NCBI RefSeq assembly: GCF_021654285.1
Contig: NZ_JAKFZS010000021.1
Location: forward strand, 1 to 64,000
DNA length: 64,000 bases
From: Pseudoalteromonas luteoviolacea
Lineage (GTDB): Bacteria; Pseudomonadota; Gammaproteobacteria; Enterobacterales; Alteromonadaceae
Reading direction: 5' to 3'
The notes under the pieces were generated by a model. It did not search any database. It saw nothing but the letters and a program-made list of their open reading frames with translations, and was not told the origin of the DNA. Positions 25,792 through 34,388 of this stretch are shown piece by piece. A program made the position numbers and the translations under genes. The stretch's first letter is position 1. The number at the start of each line of letters is the position of its first letter.

Positions 25792-26559
25792 CTATTGAGC
25801 AAAGCCCGGATCTAAGCGATATGCTTTTCTCAGCATTGCTGGCCAAGCAACTTGACCACCGGTACTGCCGCTGTGCACGACTTTAGCTTGTTTGTATATA
25901 TTATCTTGAATTGGTTGTGGCACTTGTATCGCTGGGTGACCTGTCGACATAATTGCGACTTGAATTTCACACGCACGTTGTAAATCAAAAAAGCGCATGA
26001 AGGCGTCACCAATTGTTGGTCCCACTGTTAAACCACCATGGTTGACTAGGAGCATGTGATTAGTATCACCGAGATCCGACTGCAAACGAGCTCTTTCATC
26101 ATCATTCACAGCAAGTCCCTCATAACCATGATATGACAGTGATGGCAACGAGAACATGCTATGCTGGCTCAATGGCTGCAGTCCACCTTCAAGACTAGCC
26201 ACAGCTATCGTCTCTTTGGTATGCAAATGAATCACACAATGCGCATCCTCTCGAACTTCATGAATTGCACTGTGAATTGTGAAGCCCGCAGGATTTATTT
26301 CAAACGGTGTATCATCAAGAATATTGCCTTGCAGGTCTACCTTTACAAGATTAGAGGCAGTCACCTCATCAAAACTTAAGCCAAACGCATTGACTAAGTA
26401 TTGATCAGTCCCGGGTAATCTGGCTGACATATGAGTATAAATTAAATCACCCCAACGGAAATGTTCTACTAAACGATAGCAAGCTGCAAGATCAACGCGT
26501 AGTTTCCACTCTTCTTCACTTACTTTTCCCTTTAGCTTTAACTCGGGTAACTCGAACAT
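25792..26559 (-). CDS. Class II aldolase/adducin family protein
   Basis: A 255-residue zinc-dependent aldolase or decarboxylase fold. Likely metal ligands are the histidines in CVIHLHTKE and LLVNHGGLTVG. HFRWGDLIYTHMSARLPG is the family's N-terminal block. The ATG at 26559 is preceded by AGGAG at 5 nt; a GTG sits one codon earlier. Paired with the dehydratase, it could cleave a 2-keto-3-deoxy acid. No transporter or regulator gene is nearby, so the pathway is open. Confidence 0.82.
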   Translation of the reverse strand: MFELPELKLKGKVSEEEWKLRVDLAACYRLVEHFRWGDLIYTHMSARLPGTDQYLVNAFGLSFDEVTASNLVKVDLQGNILDDTPFEINPAGFTIHSAIHEVREDAHCVIHLHTKETIAVASLEGGLQPLSQHSMFSLPSLSYHGYEGLAVNDDERARLQSDLGDTNHMLLVNHGGLTVGPTIGDAFMRFFDLQRACEIQVAIMSTGHPAIQVPQPIQDNIYKQAKVVHSGSTGGQVAWPAMLRKAYRLDPGFAQ

Positions 26560-26667
26560 CACGGCTCCTTATACTCAACATGGTGATTTTAGATGTTTAG
26601 AAGTCTAAATCACAAAAAAAAATAGTTCAACACACAGGAGTCATCCTGCGTAAATTAATTCGGTACG

Positions 26668-26692
26668 AAAAAGCCACCCAAAGGTGGCTTTT
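26668..26692 (-). terminator. Terminator after the cytochrome c gene
   Basis: AAAAGCCACC/GGTGGCTTTT, a 10-bp stem with a CAAA loop and a T run on the minus strand. It ends the cytochrome unit 24 bp past its stop codon. Confidence 0.88.
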
Positions 26693-26716
26693 ATATTGAT
26701 CCTAAATTTGAATCAC

Positions 26717-27040
26717 TTATTTGACTGTTGATAGATACTCAGCAATTGCTTCAAGTTCAGCATCAGAGACACTTGCCACCATGGCCTTCATCGCAGCAGA
26801 CATCCCATTGCTGCGTTTACCAGATTTAATGTCTTTCATCTGCGACAACGTGTACTCTTTGCTTTGCCCATTGACCTTTGGATATAGTGGCATAATAGGC
26901 GCCTTACCTTCTGCCCCATGGCATGTTTGACACATTTTAGCCGTGTACAAAGCCTTACCATCTGCCGCTGCCACATTGCCAGATGCCAACATAGTTACAG
27001 TCGTTACCGATGCGAACACAAATTGCTTTATCTTCATCAT
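26717..27040 (-). CDS. Periplasmic class I c-type cytochrome
   Basis: A 107-residue exported monohaem cytochrome. The signal peptide ends near NVAAA; the haem motif is CQTCH, and the distal Met ligand is probably in NGMSAAMKAM. Size and the GKALYTAKMCQTCHG start are like cytochromes c5/c553, small electron shuttles to terminal oxidases. Monocistronic. Its redox partner is unknown. Confidence 0.9.
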   Translation of the reverse strand: MMKIKQFVFASVTTVTMLASGNVAAADGKALYTAKMCQTCHGAEGKAPIMPLYPKVNGQSKEYTLSQMKDIKSGKRSNGMSAAMKAMVASVSDAELEAIAEYLSTVK

Positions 27041-27160
27041 ATCATTTCTCTTTTTTGACGGTTATTTAACCAGTGTAGTAGACCCAAAGCCGCTCTACAC
27101 AATTACTTATTCGGATTTAAAAAATGAACCGAGTCAATAAAGAAAAATGAGATAAATAAA

Positions 27161-27706
27161 CTACCAGACTAAGTCATCAGGGACTTCGAAATCCGCATAC
27201 GGATCATCATCGTCCTTTTTATCACTGGCGTCTTCTACATGGAAAACAATATACTTTTCATCGACTTCGGCAATTTTTCTCGCAGGCTCATCTTCCAGTA
27301 CATAAAACTGACTTTCCAATACACAAATGGCCAAGCGGCCTTTGGATAAAGCTTGCTGTGTCGACTCATTAACATCTAATTCCTTTACCTTATTTTCGAA
27401 AGTGAAGTTAAATGTGCGGTCGCCCCTAATTTCTTCTTGGTTATGATGCTCAAGAATTTGCTTCACACGAGCAACTTGCTCACGTTCTTTTAAATCATCT
27501 TGCTTTGCTTTATTCAGCGCTTCTGCTTTTTGCTGCTGTGCAAGCTTGGTCTGCTCAATATGCTTTTGCAGATCCGTTTGGTCGCTCGTTGCGCCTTTTT
27601 TCTTTTTCTTCTTTTGCTGTTTGCGCTTTTCCGTTTTAGCAACTTTCATTTTGTGCTCAGTTGTCAAACCGGCTTTTAACAGCTGATCCTGTAGAGAACC
27701 CATCAT
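27161..27706 (-). CDS. DUF2058 (YaiL-like) protein
   Basis: A 181-residue soluble protein. The N-terminal GSLQDQLLKAGL with a lysine-rich helix (KRKQQKKKKKK) and a long charged coiled-coil (about 45-95) are typical of DUF2058. The C-terminal part is a small acidic domain. Family members have been called nucleoprotein-associated, but the function is not established. The basic helix suggests nucleic-acid or ribosome contact (inference). Start may be Met1 or Met2. Confidence 0.82.
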   Translation of the reverse strand: MMGSLQDQLLKAGLTTEHKMKVAKTEKRKQQKKKKKKGATSDQTDLQKHIEQTKLAQQQKAEALNKAKQDDLKEREQVARVKQILEHHNQEEIRGDRTFNFTFENKVKELDVNESTQQALSKGRLAICVLESQFYVLEDEPARKIAEVDEKYIVFHVEDASDKKDDDDPYADFEVPDDLVW

Positions 27707-27957
27707 GTCACTCCATCAATCTAAACTTGCCGCCATTTTAATACCAAACTGGGCAAATCTCTAAATAATTTCTCTCATGACGCAGTAAAACAACCTGACA
27801 AATACAGAAAACAAAAACCTTCCCTTGCCCTCTGCCCACTAATCTACCAAGTTCATCGAAGTAATTTATGATGTATAACAAGTTTTTACTTCTTTTTAGA
27901 GCAAAAGCGTCGTCAAAAGTAGATAATAATATTGCACTCAAATTAAGAAACTAGAAC

Positions 27958-29109
27958 ATGCCCATATTTCATTTGCTATCGTGCTCAATCGTTGTATTTT
28001 TTGTGTTGTATGCCCCACAACCGTTATTGGCCATGTTCGCCGAACACTACCAAGTCAGTCCAGCCAAAGCAGGGCTATTAATGACAGTCACCATGCTACC
28101 ACTTGCTGTAGCGCCTATTTTCTATGGTCTGGTTTTAACTCGGCGATGTAAGTTAACAATGTTGCGATACACCATGCTTGCGCTTGCAGTATGCTGCCTC
28201 GTCATTAGCGTCACTCAGCAATTCGAAATCTTCTTATTCATGCGATTTATCGAAGGCTTACTGCTTCCGGCGGCACTCACATCTATGACGAGCTACATTG
28301 GCCAAACTTGGCAGGGACAAAACCTTCGAGAAAAAATGACATGGTATGTGGGTAGTACCATAGTTGGTGGTTATGCAGGGCGCGCATTAGCAGCAAACTT
28401 TACTAACTGGTGGGGATTTGAGAGTTTTTACCTGTTCAATGCAGGGTTACTGATCGTGCTCGCGTTGATGATCCGTCCCACACCTAAAGAGCAAAACGAT
28501 ACCAAGCCAATTATCTCTCCAAAAGACTATCTAAAGCCGTTAAAAACAACTCAACTACTGCGCTTGTACAGCGCGGTATTTTGTATGTTTTTTTGTTTTT
28601 CAGCCTTACTTAATTACTTACCTTTTATTTTAAGTAATGAATATGACATAAAGGACCCATCTACCATAGCTTGGGTTTACAGCGGTTATTTAATTGGCGC
28701 AATTATCTCTATGTTAACGCCTTTTTTATCCAAGATCTCACGTAACAATTGGCTGATTTTAAGCGTCTTATTCGCCGTATATTCAACAAGTTTACTGATT
28801 ATGCAGTGGCGTAATTTAGATACATTTGTCGCGATGTTCACATTGTTTTGCGCCTGTATGTTCATGATACATGCAAGCGCTGCGCCTTTGGCCAATGAAA
28901 TCAGTACAGCCAATGCTGGTGTCACTAATGGTGCGTATGTATCATTTTACTACTGTGGTGGTGCACTGGGCACTTTTGTACCCGGCTTCATTTATCAACT
29001 TTATGGCATACACGTCTTTTTATTGAGTTTGTTGCTTGTCTGTATAACCGGGGGCTATTTAACATTGCTCAATTACCGTTCTGGCAAAGTAACCCAGCTA
29101 GGCTCGTGA
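27958..29109 (+). CDS. MFS transporter (YnfM-like exporter)
   Basis: A 383-residue inner-membrane protein with 11-12 membrane helices. The motif A-like loop between helices 2 and 3 reads YGLVLTRRCKLTML, and MRFIEGLLLPAALT fits helix 4 of drug:H+ antiporters. Similar to YnfM-type permeases. Its ribosome-binding site is weak. The last 37 bp overlap the 3' end of the convergent deacylase gene. Confidence 0.85.
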   Translation: MPIFHLLSCSIVVFFVLYAPQPLLAMFAEHYQVSPAKAGLLMTVTMLPLAVAPIFYGLVLTRRCKLTMLRYTMLALAVCCLVISVTQQFEIFLFMRFIEGLLLPAALTSMTSYIGQTWQGQNLREKMTWYVGSTIVGGYAGRALAANFTNWWGFESFYLFNAGLLIVLALMIRPTPKEQNDTKPIISPKDYLKPLKTTQLLRLYSAVFCMFFCFSALLNYLPFILSNEYDIKDPSTIAWVYSGYLIGAIISMLTPFLSKISRNNWLILSVLFAVYSTSLLIMQWRNLDTFVAMFTLFCACMFMIHASAAPLANEISTANAGVTNGAYVSFYYCGGALGTFVPGFIYQLYGIHVFLLSLLLVCITGGYLTLLNYRSGKVTQLGS

Positions 29110-29582
29110 CCACTGTTTTGCCAAAAGACTTTTAAATCTTCCAGCGTTAGTACCCATGTTTTGTCATTTTCAAATGGGTGGCACTGCCATTGCTCAGCTT
29201 GAGTTAACTCCCTATCAAGCCATAATTCGACCTGCTTATGCTCATCATTGAGTGTTGCCAAGGCGGAAACACAGCCGGGCTTCACTTTTAAGTATTTTTC
29301 TAACCGCTCACTAGAGCAAAACCCCAACCGAGATATACCTTGTTGTTTTGACAGTGCTTTCAAGTCTAATTGTTTGTCGGACAATGTAATAACTAAAAAA
29401 TGGCGTTTACCATAATTATCTCTCAGGAAAAGGTTTTTTAATCCTACCCCAGCTCTTTCAAGACCAATCTCTTTTGCTATGGTGCAATTAACCAAAGGCA
29501 CATGTTGATAGCTAATATAGTCAATACCTAGCAGTGCTAATTGCTCAGCAAGCAATTCAGAGTTAGGTAAACTCACAAGCAA
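29073..29582 (-). CDS. YbaK/ProXp-type aminoacyl-tRNA deacylase
   Basis: A 169-residue protein with a single YbaK/aa-tRNA-deacylase domain of the PrdX/ProXp-ala type: VKNLFL-like GLKNLFLRDNYGKRHFLVI with the catalytic-site Lys, then SRLGFCSSERLEKYLKVKPGCVSALA. Such stand-alone domains remove Ala (or other small amino acids) wrongly attached to tRNA-Pro. Cytoplasmic. Partly overlaps the upstream lipoprotein gene's end. Confidence 0.85.
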   Translation of the reverse strand: MLVSLPNSELLAEQLALLGIDYISYQHVPLVNCTIAKEIGLERAGVGLKNLFLRDNYGKRHFLVITLSDKQLDLKALSKQQGISRLGFCSSERLEKYLKVKPGCVSALATLNDEHKQVELWLDRELTQAEQWQCHPFENDKTWVLTLEDLKVFWQNSGHEPSWVTLPER

Positions 29583-29959
29583 TGCCCTCGCAATTGCACA
29601 CTGCGTTGACGCCAGTACACATTGTCAATATTGTAACCTGCCTGACAATAGGCTTCGTCTTTTAGTGCTTGCTGTAATAGGCTGACCGCCTTATCTTCTA
29701 AAGCTAATTTTAACTCCGGCGATTCCTCAACCCGTTTAAACTCTGAGAATTTTTCTAGCTGTTTTTTTGTAATTGGTTTGTTTTTAGCTAATTCCATCTG
29801 CGGTGTGCGTTTTACCGTAACGACGAAAGCAAATTCCGACTGCCCGTTTTCATTCTTACGCTTATGCAAAGTTTGCTTTTCAACTTCGAAGGCTGGCTTT
29901 GGTACAGAGCTACAAGCTACCAAAATAGTTGACAAGAGCAACAAAAATAGACGACTCAT
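29573..29959 (-). CDS. Small lipoprotein of unknown function
   Basis: From the ATG at 29959 (AGGAAA at 5 nt) the precursor has 128 residues. The signal MSRLFLLLLSTILVACSS has lipobox LVAC (Cys16). The mature part is basic and charged, ending in a segment with paired cysteines (EAYCQAGYNI...RGHCL), perhaps a disulfide. The frame is open further upstream, but that part lacks a ribosome-binding site and overlaps a tRNA promoter. Function unknown. It shares 10 bp with the deacylase gene. Confidence 0.7.
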   Translation of the reverse strand: MSRLFLLLLSTILVACSSVPKPAFEVEKQTLHKRKNENGQSEFAFVVTVKRTPQMELAKNKPITKKQLEKFSEFKRVEESPELKLALEDKAVSLLQQALKDEAYCQAGYNIDNVYWRQRSVQLRGHCL

Positions 29960-30031
29960 AATTTTCCTATCCATAATTTTGCCCCAGTGTACCAAAGCTG
30001 GTCGTATTTTTGAGTTTTTTAAGAAAAAAAC

Positions 30032-30060
30032 TTGACGCGAAGTGCAAAAGCCTTTAAATT
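30032..30060 (+). promoter_or_regulatory. Promoter of the tRNA-Ala pair
   Basis: TTGACG, then TTAAAT (16-nt spacer) or TAAATT (17), followed by a GC-rich discriminator (CGCATCG) as in stable-RNA promoters. The start would be about 17 nt before the first tRNA. Confidence 0.6.
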
Positions 30061-30083
30061 TCGCATCGTCCAAAAGACATGTT

Positions 30084-30159
30084 GGGGCTATAGCTCAGCT
30101 GGGAGAGCGCCTGCCTTGCACGCAGGAGGTCAGCAGTTCGATCCTGCTTAGCTCCACCA
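30084..30159 (+). tRNA. tRNA-Ala (anticodon TGC), copy 1
   Basis: A 76-nt cloverleaf with acceptor stem GGGGCTA/TAGCTCC including the alanine identity pair G3-U70. Anticodon loop CTTGCAC, T arm GCAG-TTCGATC-CTGC, encoded CCA. Confidence 0.97.
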
Positions 30160-30189
30160 ATTTTTCTTTTAGACATTCCCAAATAAAGT

Positions 30190-30265
30190 GGGGCTATAGC
30201 TCAGCTGGGAGAGCGCCTGCCTTGCACGCAGGAGGTCAGCAGTTCGATCCTGCTTAGCTCCACCA
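30190..30265 (+). tRNA. tRNA-Ala (anticodon TGC), copy 2
   Basis: Identical in all 76 nt to the copy 30 nt upstream; presumably one transcript. It stops 5 bp before the end of the convergent proA gene, and no terminator hairpin is visible. Confidence 0.97.
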
Positions 30266-30270
30266 CTTTA

Positions 30271-31518
30271 CTACCCTCTTATATTTCCAGATCCATTTAC
30301 CAAATATTTTTCCGTCGTTAAAGACTCAAGACCCATTGGACCATAAGCGTGTAACTTGGTTGTTGCTATGCCAATTTCTGCACCTAAGCCTAATTGACCA
30401 CCGTCACTAAACCGTGAAGACGCATTGACCATCACCACGGATGCATCCACTTGCGCTTGAAACTGTTGAGCCGCTTGCGCTGAGCTTGTGCAGATCACTT
30501 CTGTATGATGGCTACCGAATTGGTCAATATGCGCCAAAGCGCCGGCTAAATCCTCAACTATGCGAACTGCAATTTCAAGCCCTAGATATTCTTGACCAAA
30601 TTGATCGTCAGCTAGGATATTTACACAGCTAAAATAAGCAGCCGAAGACTGACAAGCATGTACCTGAACCCCAGCCTGACTTAATACCTCACGCACTTTT
30701 GGTAAAAATATTGGTGCAATAGATTGATGAACTAACAAGCCTTCTAATGCATTACATACGCCTGTTCTTTGTGTTTTGCCATTCAGTAACAGCGCAATCG
30801 CCATGTCGAGATCAGCATCATTATCGACGTATAGATGACATACACCTTTAAAATGTTGGATCACCGGAATAGAGCTGTGTTTTGTCACAAATTCAATCAG
30901 TCCTTCACCACCGCGCGGGATCACCAAATCGATATCGTCTTTTTGCTGCATCAGCTCAAGCAGCAAAGCCCTATCCGGATCTGGTACAACCGTGATCAAC
31001 TCAGTTGGCAAATCATACTCTCTCAGTACACTATGCAGCGTGTTAGCAATGGCTAACGAGCTGTTCAATGCTTCTTTGCCACCTCGTAATATTACCCCAT
31101 TGCCAGATTTGAAACACAGTGCGCCCGCATCCGCGGTCACATTCGGTCTTGCTTCATAAATCATGCAAATAACACCAAGTGGTACACGCATTTTTTGCAC
31201 TTCAATGCCACTTGCTTGTTTACCAAGTATTCTCTTTTCCCCCACGGGGTCTGGTAACTGCGCGACGTCCTCTAGCCCTGATGCCATATCTTCAATACGT
31301 GTAGGGTTTAAAGTGAGACGATCTATCATTGCTGTGGACAAGTGATTTTCACTGGCCGCTCGCAGGTCTAACTCATTGGCTTGCTGAATTTCACATTTAC
31401 TTGCTCTAATCGCCGCAGCCATCGCATGCAGGATTTTATTCTTCTGCGCTGTATCCAATATAGCGAGCTTTTTCGCAGCAATAGCAGCATTTTTAGCTAA
31501 ATTTGTAATTAACGTCAT
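30271..31518 (-). CDS. proA: Gamma-glutamyl phosphate reductase ProA
   Basis: Second step of proline synthesis: reduces gamma-glutamyl phosphate to glutamate semialdehyde. An aldehyde-dehydrogenase-like protein of 415 residues from the ATG at 31518; an ATG 15 nt earlier has AGGA only one base away. Blocks: KMRVPLGVICMIYEARPNVT, NGVILRGGKEA, and the catalytic Cys in KTQRTGVCNALE. proB is not adjacent, so the pathway is split. Confidence 0.95.
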   Translation of the reverse strand: MTLITNLAKNAAIAAKKLAILDTAQKNKILHAMAAAIRASKCEIQQANELDLRAASENHLSTAMIDRLTLNPTRIEDMASGLEDVAQLPDPVGEKRILGKQASGIEVQKMRVPLGVICMIYEARPNVTADAGALCFKSGNGVILRGGKEALNSSLAIANTLHSVLREYDLPTELITVVPDPDRALLLELMQQKDDIDLVIPRGGEGLIEFVTKHSSIPVIQHFKGVCHLYVDNDADLDMAIALLLNGKTQRTGVCNALEGLLVHQSIAPIFLPKVREVLSQAGVQVHACQSSAAYFSCVNILADDQFGQEYLGLEIAVRIVEDLAGALAHIDQFGSHHTEVICTSSAQAAQQFQAQVDASVVMVNASSRFSDGGQLGLGAEIGIATTKLHAYGPMGLESLTTEKYLVNGSGNIRG

Positions 31519-31790
31519 TCTCTTTTCTCTCATTCCTAGTACTTGAATGTAAGTATTTCAAACCCATTACACCCTCATTGATAATACGCATGTTCAAAGC
31601 TTTGGGTAAAGTGAATATTGTTTAAATGGTGCCCACTGTATAGATTAGTTCTAGCTTCTATCAAAGACATGAAACATGATAAAAAATCACTCAATTTTAA
31701 TAACTTATTCTCTTTTTTGACTTATTTACTATGATATAACCGAGCTAACACTATACTAATATTCAATGAGCTAACTAGGCTGGAGAGTTT

Positions 31791-33647
31791 ATGTCGGCTA
31801 TTTATATTGCCGCGATTGCCATATTTTCTGTATTTGCCCAATGGCTAGCATGGGTCGCTAAAGTACCCGCAATCTTGTTTTTATTATTAACAGGCTTATT
31901 ACTCGGCCCGGTATCCGGGGTGTTAGACCCTGACCAATTACTCGGAGACTTACTCTTTCCCGTAGTCTCTTTGTCTGTCGCCATCATTCTTTTTGAAGGC
32001 TCATTAACACTCCACTTTAGAGAGCTAAAAGGCATTGGCAAGGTGGTTCGAAACTTGTGCTCAATTGGCATGTTGACCACGTTTATCATCATTACGGCCT
32101 GTGCTATCTATGTATTAGAACTTGATTGGCCTGTGGCTGCAGTCCTCGGTGCTGTTTTAGTTGTTACAGGCCCTACAGTCATTGCACCAATGCTCAATGC
32201 CATGCGTCCAACCAAGGATATTGACAGAATTTTACGCTGGGAAGGAATAGTCATTGACCCTATTGGCGCATTATTCGCTGTGTTAGTATTCGAAGCTGTC
32301 AGCTTGGTTGGCAAAGATGGGGTTTTTAGTCACACCTTAATGGCTTTGTTTTCTACGCTCAGTGTCGGGCTCAGCGTAGGCATTATTTCTGGCTGGTTCA
32401 CTAGCTTAATCATTCGCAAAGAGTGGTTGCCATTTGAGCTGCATAAATTTGGCATATTGGCGTTAGTGCTTATGAGCTTTACGTTATCAAATCACTTAAG
32501 CCATGAATCAGGATTACTTGCAGTCACTATTTTTGGAATATGGCTTGCTAATCAAGATGATTTAGAAATTGACGCTGTGCTTGAATTTAAAGAAGACTTA
32601 TCCATGATCTTAATCTCTAGCCTATTTATTTTACTTGCAGCGCGCTTAAAGCTTGAGGAACTCATGATGTTAGACAGCGGCATCTTTTGGTTCCTAGCAG
32701 TGGTATTATTTGTCGCAAGACCACTGAGCATTGCCGTATCAACGTTTAACAGTGATATTCCTTTCAAATCTAGGCTCATGCTTGCCTGGATTGCACCTCG
32801 CGGTATCGTGGCGGCCGCAGTCGGCTCAGTCTTTGCTCTGAGCATGGCGCAATCTGGTCATCCTGATGCAGCAAAGATAGTGCCTTTAATTTTTACTGTC
32901 ATCATAGTCACAGTGATCCTGCAAAGTCTCACTGCCACACCATTAGCTCGCTTACTCGGTGTTAGGCAACCAAGTCCAAATACGTTGCTCATCATAGGCG
33001 CTAATCACGTAGCCAGAGCCATTGCATGCGGACTAAAAGAGCAAAATATCGATGTCTACTTATCAGATCCCGCTTGGGAAAACTGCAAAATGGCAAGAAT
33101 GGATGGATTACCTTGCTACTATGGAAACCCGCAATCTGAGCATGCAGAGCGCTATCTACCCTTGACCAGCCTCCACTCTGTATTGGCTTTATCACCCAAC
33201 AGACACCATAACGCACTCGGTGTGCAATACTTTTCGCATCTGCTCGATGAGCAAAGCGTTTACTCATTAAAGTCTTCAACTAATCATGCAAAAGCCAATA
33301 AGGACAGCGCAACCTTTTTATCTCGTCAAATATTATTTGGAGATACTGGGAATTACGCCAAGCTCAGTAGCCTAATGGCAAAAGGCGGCAAAGTCAGTGC
33401 AACTCGATTGTCAGAGGAGTTTAGCTGGGAGCAATATTTAGAAGTGAATAAAGAGGCAATCCCACTCTTTATTATTTCTGAGCAGAAAAAAGAAGATGAT
33501 CCGCTGTCTATTAGGCCTTTTACGTCTGAAGATAAAAAGCAACCAGAGCAAGGTGACAGAATTTTGGCTTTGCAGCCGCCAAAAATGTCAATTTTAAAGG
33601 ACTCAGTAAATAAAGAAGTCTCTATTGGAGAAAAGCTCAATAGCTAA
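31791..33647 (+). CDS. NhaP-type cation:proton antiporter with RCK-like C-terminus
   Basis: A 618-residue inner-membrane CPA1 antiporter. About twelve helices (1-395) include FEGSLTLHFRELK and GPTVIAPMLNAMRPTKDIDRILRWEGIVIDPIGAL, where the conserved Asp of the ion site lies. The C-terminal 220 residues are cytoplasmic: a Rossmann-like segment NTLLIIGANHVARAIACGL, like an RCK/TrkA-N domain with a relaxed glycine motif, then a charged tail. It would exchange Na+ or K+ for H+, probably under ligand control. GGAGAG precedes the ATG. Confidence 0.88.
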   Translation: MSAIYIAAIAIFSVFAQWLAWVAKVPAILFLLLTGLLLGPVSGVLDPDQLLGDLLFPVVSLSVAIILFEGSLTLHFRELKGIGKVVRNLCSIGMLTTFIIITACAIYVLELDWPVAAVLGAVLVVTGPTVIAPMLNAMRPTKDIDRILRWEGIVIDPIGALFAVLVFEAVSLVGKDGVFSHTLMALFSTLSVGLSVGIISGWFTSLIIRKEWLPFELHKFGILALVLMSFTLSNHLSHESGLLAVTIFGIWLANQDDLEIDAVLEFKEDLSMILISSLFILLAARLKLEELMMLDSGIFWFLAVVLFVARPLSIAVSTFNSDIPFKSRLMLAWIAPRGIVAAAVGSVFALSMAQSGHPDAAKIVPLIFTVIIVTVILQSLTATPLARLLGVRQPSPNTLLIIGANHVARAIACGLKEQNIDVYLSDPAWENCKMARMDGLPCYYGNPQSEHAERYLPLTSLHSVLALSPNRHHNALGVQYFSHLLDEQSVYSLKSSTNHAKANKDSATFLSRQILFGDTGNYAKLSSLMAKGGKVSATRLSEEFSWEQYLEVNKEAIPLFIISEQKKEDDPLSIRPFTSEDKKQPEQGDRILALQPPKMSILKDSVNKEVSIGEKLNS

Positions 33648-33648
33648 A

Positions 33649-34284
33649 CTAATTCAACATTCTCGCTCGTTTGATCACACTCTCGGGCATTTTTTTTGCC
33701 AATTTTGCCAGTGCCATTTCAATTTGCTTATGTATTGCTTTATCAGCAACAACCGCGTGAAATAGCCAACGATAAGCATCCTCATAATCTCTCGGGCTGC
33801 CAAACCCTTGATTAAATAACCCCACCAAACGTAGCTGCGCCTTTAAGTTACCAAGTGCAGCAGCTTCACGTAAATACACGATGGCCATGGCTTTGTCTGC
33901 TTGTACAAGTTGACCAACATCATAATAGCGCCCTAATTGCTCCAGTGCTGCCGCTAAGCCTTGCTGAGCAGCTTGACGCATGTAATATAGCCCAAGCTCC
34001 ACATCACGCTCAACACACACAGCATACGCTAACATATCACCATACAAAAATTGATACGAAGGCAAGCCCATTATTTCTGCTCGGGCTTCAATATCTTGTA
34101 CTAATTGGCAATCATCTGCTTTTACTCGCTGTAGATGTTGGTTATTGTTGATTAAAGTGATCAATTCATCTTGCGTATACAAAGGAACAGCTTCAATTTG
34201 TTCATTGGCCAAAGCGTGTCCAACGAAACTGAAACCTAGCATTAATAGAGGGAGTCGAAGTGTTTTAATCATAACTTTTAGCAT
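33649..34284 (-). CDS. motX: Sodium-driven flagellar motor protein MotX
   Basis: A 211-residue periplasmic protein with a signal peptide (ending GHALA) and Sel1-like repeats (LGLYYMRQAAQQGLAAALEQLGRYYDVG and the next two). It matches Vibrio MotX in length and in blocks VPLYTQDELI, VKADDCQLVQDI, LPSYQFLYGDMLAYAVCVERDVELG and YEDAYRWLFHAVVADK. MotX forms the T ring that anchors the PomAB stator of Na+-driven polar flagella. Vibrio also has motX next to purA. Ends 1 bp from the convergent antiporter gene. Confidence 0.9.
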   Translation of the reverse strand: MLKVMIKTLRLPLLMLGFSFVGHALANEQIEAVPLYTQDELITLINNNQHLQRVKADDCQLVQDIEARAEIMGLPSYQFLYGDMLAYAVCVERDVELGLYYMRQAAQQGLAAALEQLGRYYDVGQLVQADKAMAIVYLREAAALGNLKAQLRLVGLFNQGFGSPRDYEDAYRWLFHAVVADKAIHKQIEMALAKLAKKMPESVIKRARMLN

Positions 34285-34353
34285 TTAATATGAGTCTAAA
34301 AATATGAATACAAAAAGCGTACCAAATTATCATCGGTAGCTTATTTCAGGCAT

Positions 34354-34380
34354 AAAAAAAGCTGCCGTAGCAGCTTTTTT
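34354..34380. terminator. Terminator between purA and motX
   Basis: AAAAAGCTGC/GCAGCTTTTT stem with a CGTA loop and A/T runs on both sides. It ends purA transcription before motX, which is on the same strand. Confidence 0.9.
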
Positions 34381-34388
34381 AACTTTAA

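Noticed and set aside
25784..25846. N-terminal extension of the enolase-superfamily dehydratase
   Set aside because: It would overlap the aldolase gene, while ATG 25783 has a good AGGAG and begins the family-typical sequence.
27580..27680. Lysine-run low-complexity tract as a frameshift or assembly error
   Set aside because: The poly-lysine helix is a normal feature of DUF2058 proteins and the frame stays intact.
30042..30257. A 71-residue open frame across both tRNA-Ala genes
   Set aside because: It is a translation of tRNA sequence, a well-known annotation artefact, and has no ribosome-binding site.
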